Assembly: GCA_934623545.1 (NCBI GenBank)
Contig: CAKTVN010000095.1
Location: forward strand, 1-6,512
From: an uncultured Oscillospiraceae bacterium
GTDB lineage: Bacteria; Bacillota; Clostridia; Oscillospirales; Oscillospiraceae
Direction of reading: 5' to 3'
Length of the DNA stretch: 6,512 bases
A model generated the notes under the pieces. That model was not told the DNA's origin and searched no databases. It worked only from the letters and a program-made list of their open reading frames with translations. The position numbers were made by a program, and so were the translations under genes. Below, piece after piece: positions 6,103 through 6,512 of the stretch (the first letter of the stretch is position 1; the number at the start of each line of letters is the position of its first letter).

Positions 6103-6276
6103 ATGGATAAAACGAACGAAAAGCACTTCGGTTTGCACGCAGACGGCGAGATTCTGGCAAAGTTCCGCTATGTTTGCGGGTTTGAAGGACGTTCGGCCAA
6201 TGCACAGATTATTCAGCTCATGCTGAAGTTCATTGCGGAGTACGAGAAAGAGCACGGAAAAATCCAGTTGGACTGA
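6103..6276 (+). CDS. Arc-like ribbon-helix-helix DNA-binding protein
   Basis: A 57-residue protein starting at ATG 6103 with GGAG (6091-6094) 8 nt upstream. Longer in-frame upstream extensions would run through the recombinase gene and the inverted repeat, so the short start is preferred. The pattern fits the Arc/MetJ ribbon-helix-helix fold: a short beta strand near KHFGLH (7-12), helix A (about 15-27), the turn GRSANAQI (29-36), which resembles GRSVNSEI of phage P22 Arc, and helix B running to KEHGK (49-53). Such proteins bind DNA as dimers, inserting a two-stranded sheet into the major groove, and usually act as repressors of their own or neighbouring genes. Its divergent position 58 bp from the serine recombinase, with a perfect inverted repeat between them, suggests it regulates the recombinase and itself. 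It could also be an antitoxin-like orphan, but no toxin gene lies beside it. Confidence 0.85.
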   Translation: MDKTNEKHFGLHADGEILAKFRYVCGFEGRSANAQIIQLMLKFIAEYEKEHGKIQLD

Positions 6277-6283
6277 CAGATAA

Positions 6284-6363
6284 GCAAAAACCGCCGTACA
6301 TCAGAACAAGTGTCTGGTGCACGGCGGATCGCTTCTATATTGCACAATTTTCATGCTATATAT
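6284..6363 (-). ncRNA. Candidate small RNA of about 80 nt
   Basis: A leftward extended -10 promoter (6378-6370) and a leftward intrinsic terminator (6327-6286) bracket about 80 nt with no convincing coding sequence. The only ATG in it opens a 17-codon frame with no ribosome binding site. The predicted transcript would start near A6363 or A6364 and end in the T-tract just beyond the RHH stop codon, so it overlaps the 3' untranslated region of the RHH mRNA but not its coding region. I do not recognise an RNA family. This is a prediction from promoter and terminator alone. Confidence 0.33.
6286..6327 (-). terminator. Strong leftward intrinsic terminator downstream of the RHH gene
   Basis: Arms CCGCCGTACATCAGA (6291-6305) and TCTGGTGCACGGCGG (6313-6327) form a 15-position stem with one A-C mismatch and one wobble, and a 7-base loop ACAAGTG. 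On the minus strand the stem is followed by TTTTT (6290-6286). On the plus strand, the direction of the RHH gene, the sequence after the stem is ATCGCTTC with no T-tract, so rightward termination would be weak. The hairpin begins 15 bp after the RHH stop codon and may also stabilise that mRNA's 3' end. Confidence 0.6.
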
Positions 6364-6369
6364 TTGTTG

Positions 6370-6378
6370 ATTATACCA
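6370..6378 (-). promoter_or_regulatory. Extended -10 promoter reading leftward
   Basis: The minus strand reads TGG then TATAAT (6378-6370), a consensus extended -10 element, in AT-rich DNA. No good -35 box is found at 16-18 bp, which extended -10 promoters tolerate. The only thing immediately downstream is the hairpin terminator, so it would give a short untranslated RNA. Confidence 0.4.
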
Positions 6379-6404
6379 ATTCAAAAAGTAAAAATAATAC
6401 TAAT

Positions 6405-6420
6405 ATCTTTTTAAAAAGAT
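6405..6420. repeat. 16-bp perfect palindrome upstream of the right-hand gene
   Basis: ATCTTTTTAAAAAGAT is fully self-complementary with no spacer. It lies about 25 bp upstream of the TATAAT at 6446 and between it and the leftward promoter, where a dimeric regulator could affect both directions. It is built from A and T runs, so chance is a real possibility. Another AAAAAG copy lies at 6383-6388. Confidence 0.35.
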
Positions 6421-6445
6421 TGATGATTTATCGGGGCCGTTATTG

Positions 6446-6451
6446 TATAAT
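6446..6451 (+). promoter_or_regulatory. Possible -10 box of the right-hand partial gene
   Basis: A perfect TATAAT lies 17 bp before the ATG at 6469. No convincing -35 hexamer is present at normal spacing. Transcription from it would start near 6458 and leave a leader of only about 11 nt containing GGTGATGAG, so the promoter assignment is tentative. Confidence 0.3.
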
Positions 6452-6468
6452 GAACATGGTGATGAGAA

Positions 6469-6512
6469 ATGAAAAGATACACTTTCACGCTTGAGGAAAC
6501 GCAAGAAATCAA
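6469..6512 (+). CDS. Unidentified protein, N-terminal fragment
   Basis: An open frame starts at ATG 6469 and runs off the right edge after 14 codons, reading MKRYTFTLEETQEI. The two ATGs just upstream (6456, 6462) share another frame that stops within 11 codons or so, so 6469 is the better start. The ribosome binding site is weak (GGTG about 7 nt upstream). No family can be recognised from so few residues. It reads in the same direction as the RHH gene, from which it is separated by 192 bp of AT-rich DNA. Confidence 0.4.
   Translation, partial: MKRYTFTLEETQEI

Noticed and set aside
6288..6353. A 17-codon peptide within the candidate small RNA
   Set aside because: There is no ribosome binding site before its ATG, and the frame runs into the terminator stem.

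Overview
The window looks like a chromosomal accessory locus of a gut-type Firmicute (class Clostridia; a moderately GC-rich Oscillospiraceae/Ruminococcaceae-like genome is my best guess). This rests on GC-rich coding sequence, AT-rich intergenic gaps with strong GGAGG/AAGGA ribosome binding sites, and the gene families present. It is an inference, not a taxonomic identification.

Positions 1-5287 (minus strand) hold one tightly packed operon reading right to left. In transcription order it has a 1058-residue SF2 helicase with nine C-terminal HA (helicase-associated) repeats, a DegT/DnrJ/EryC1/StrS-type sugar aminotransferase, a small membrane phosphoglycosyl transferase of the PglC/WcaJ type, and a family 2 glycosyltransferase that runs off the left edge. 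Helicase and aminotransferase overlap by ATGA, and the other junctions are 18 and 3 bp. The last three genes are a standard start to a cell-surface glycan cluster: make an amino sugar, load a sugar phosphate onto a lipid carrier, extend. The helicase as first gene is the unexpected part.

Positions 5288-5450 form the operon's control region. It has a good extended -10 promoter, a pair of direct repeats 20 bp apart at the predicted transcription start, and a 26-bp imperfect inverted repeat over the stop codon of the next gene.

Positions 5451-6276 hold a small serine recombinase (minus strand) and a divergent Arc-like ribbon-helix-helix protein (plus strand), 58 bp apart. Between them lies a perfect 12-4-12 bp inverted repeat, the size of a serine-recombinase crossover site or a dimeric repressor operator.

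Positions 6277-6512 hold AT-rich non-coding DNA. It contains a leftward extended -10 promoter that reads into a strong leftward hairpin-plus-T-tract terminator (a candidate RNA of about 80 nt), a 16-bp palindrome, and the first 14 codons of an unidentified plus-strand gene.

A working model, which is inference: a mobile or regulatory recombinase/RHH module sits immediately upstream of a surface-glycan operon whose leading gene is a large HA-repeat helicase. The recombinase, the RHH protein or the helicase may influence expression or variation of the glycan locus.
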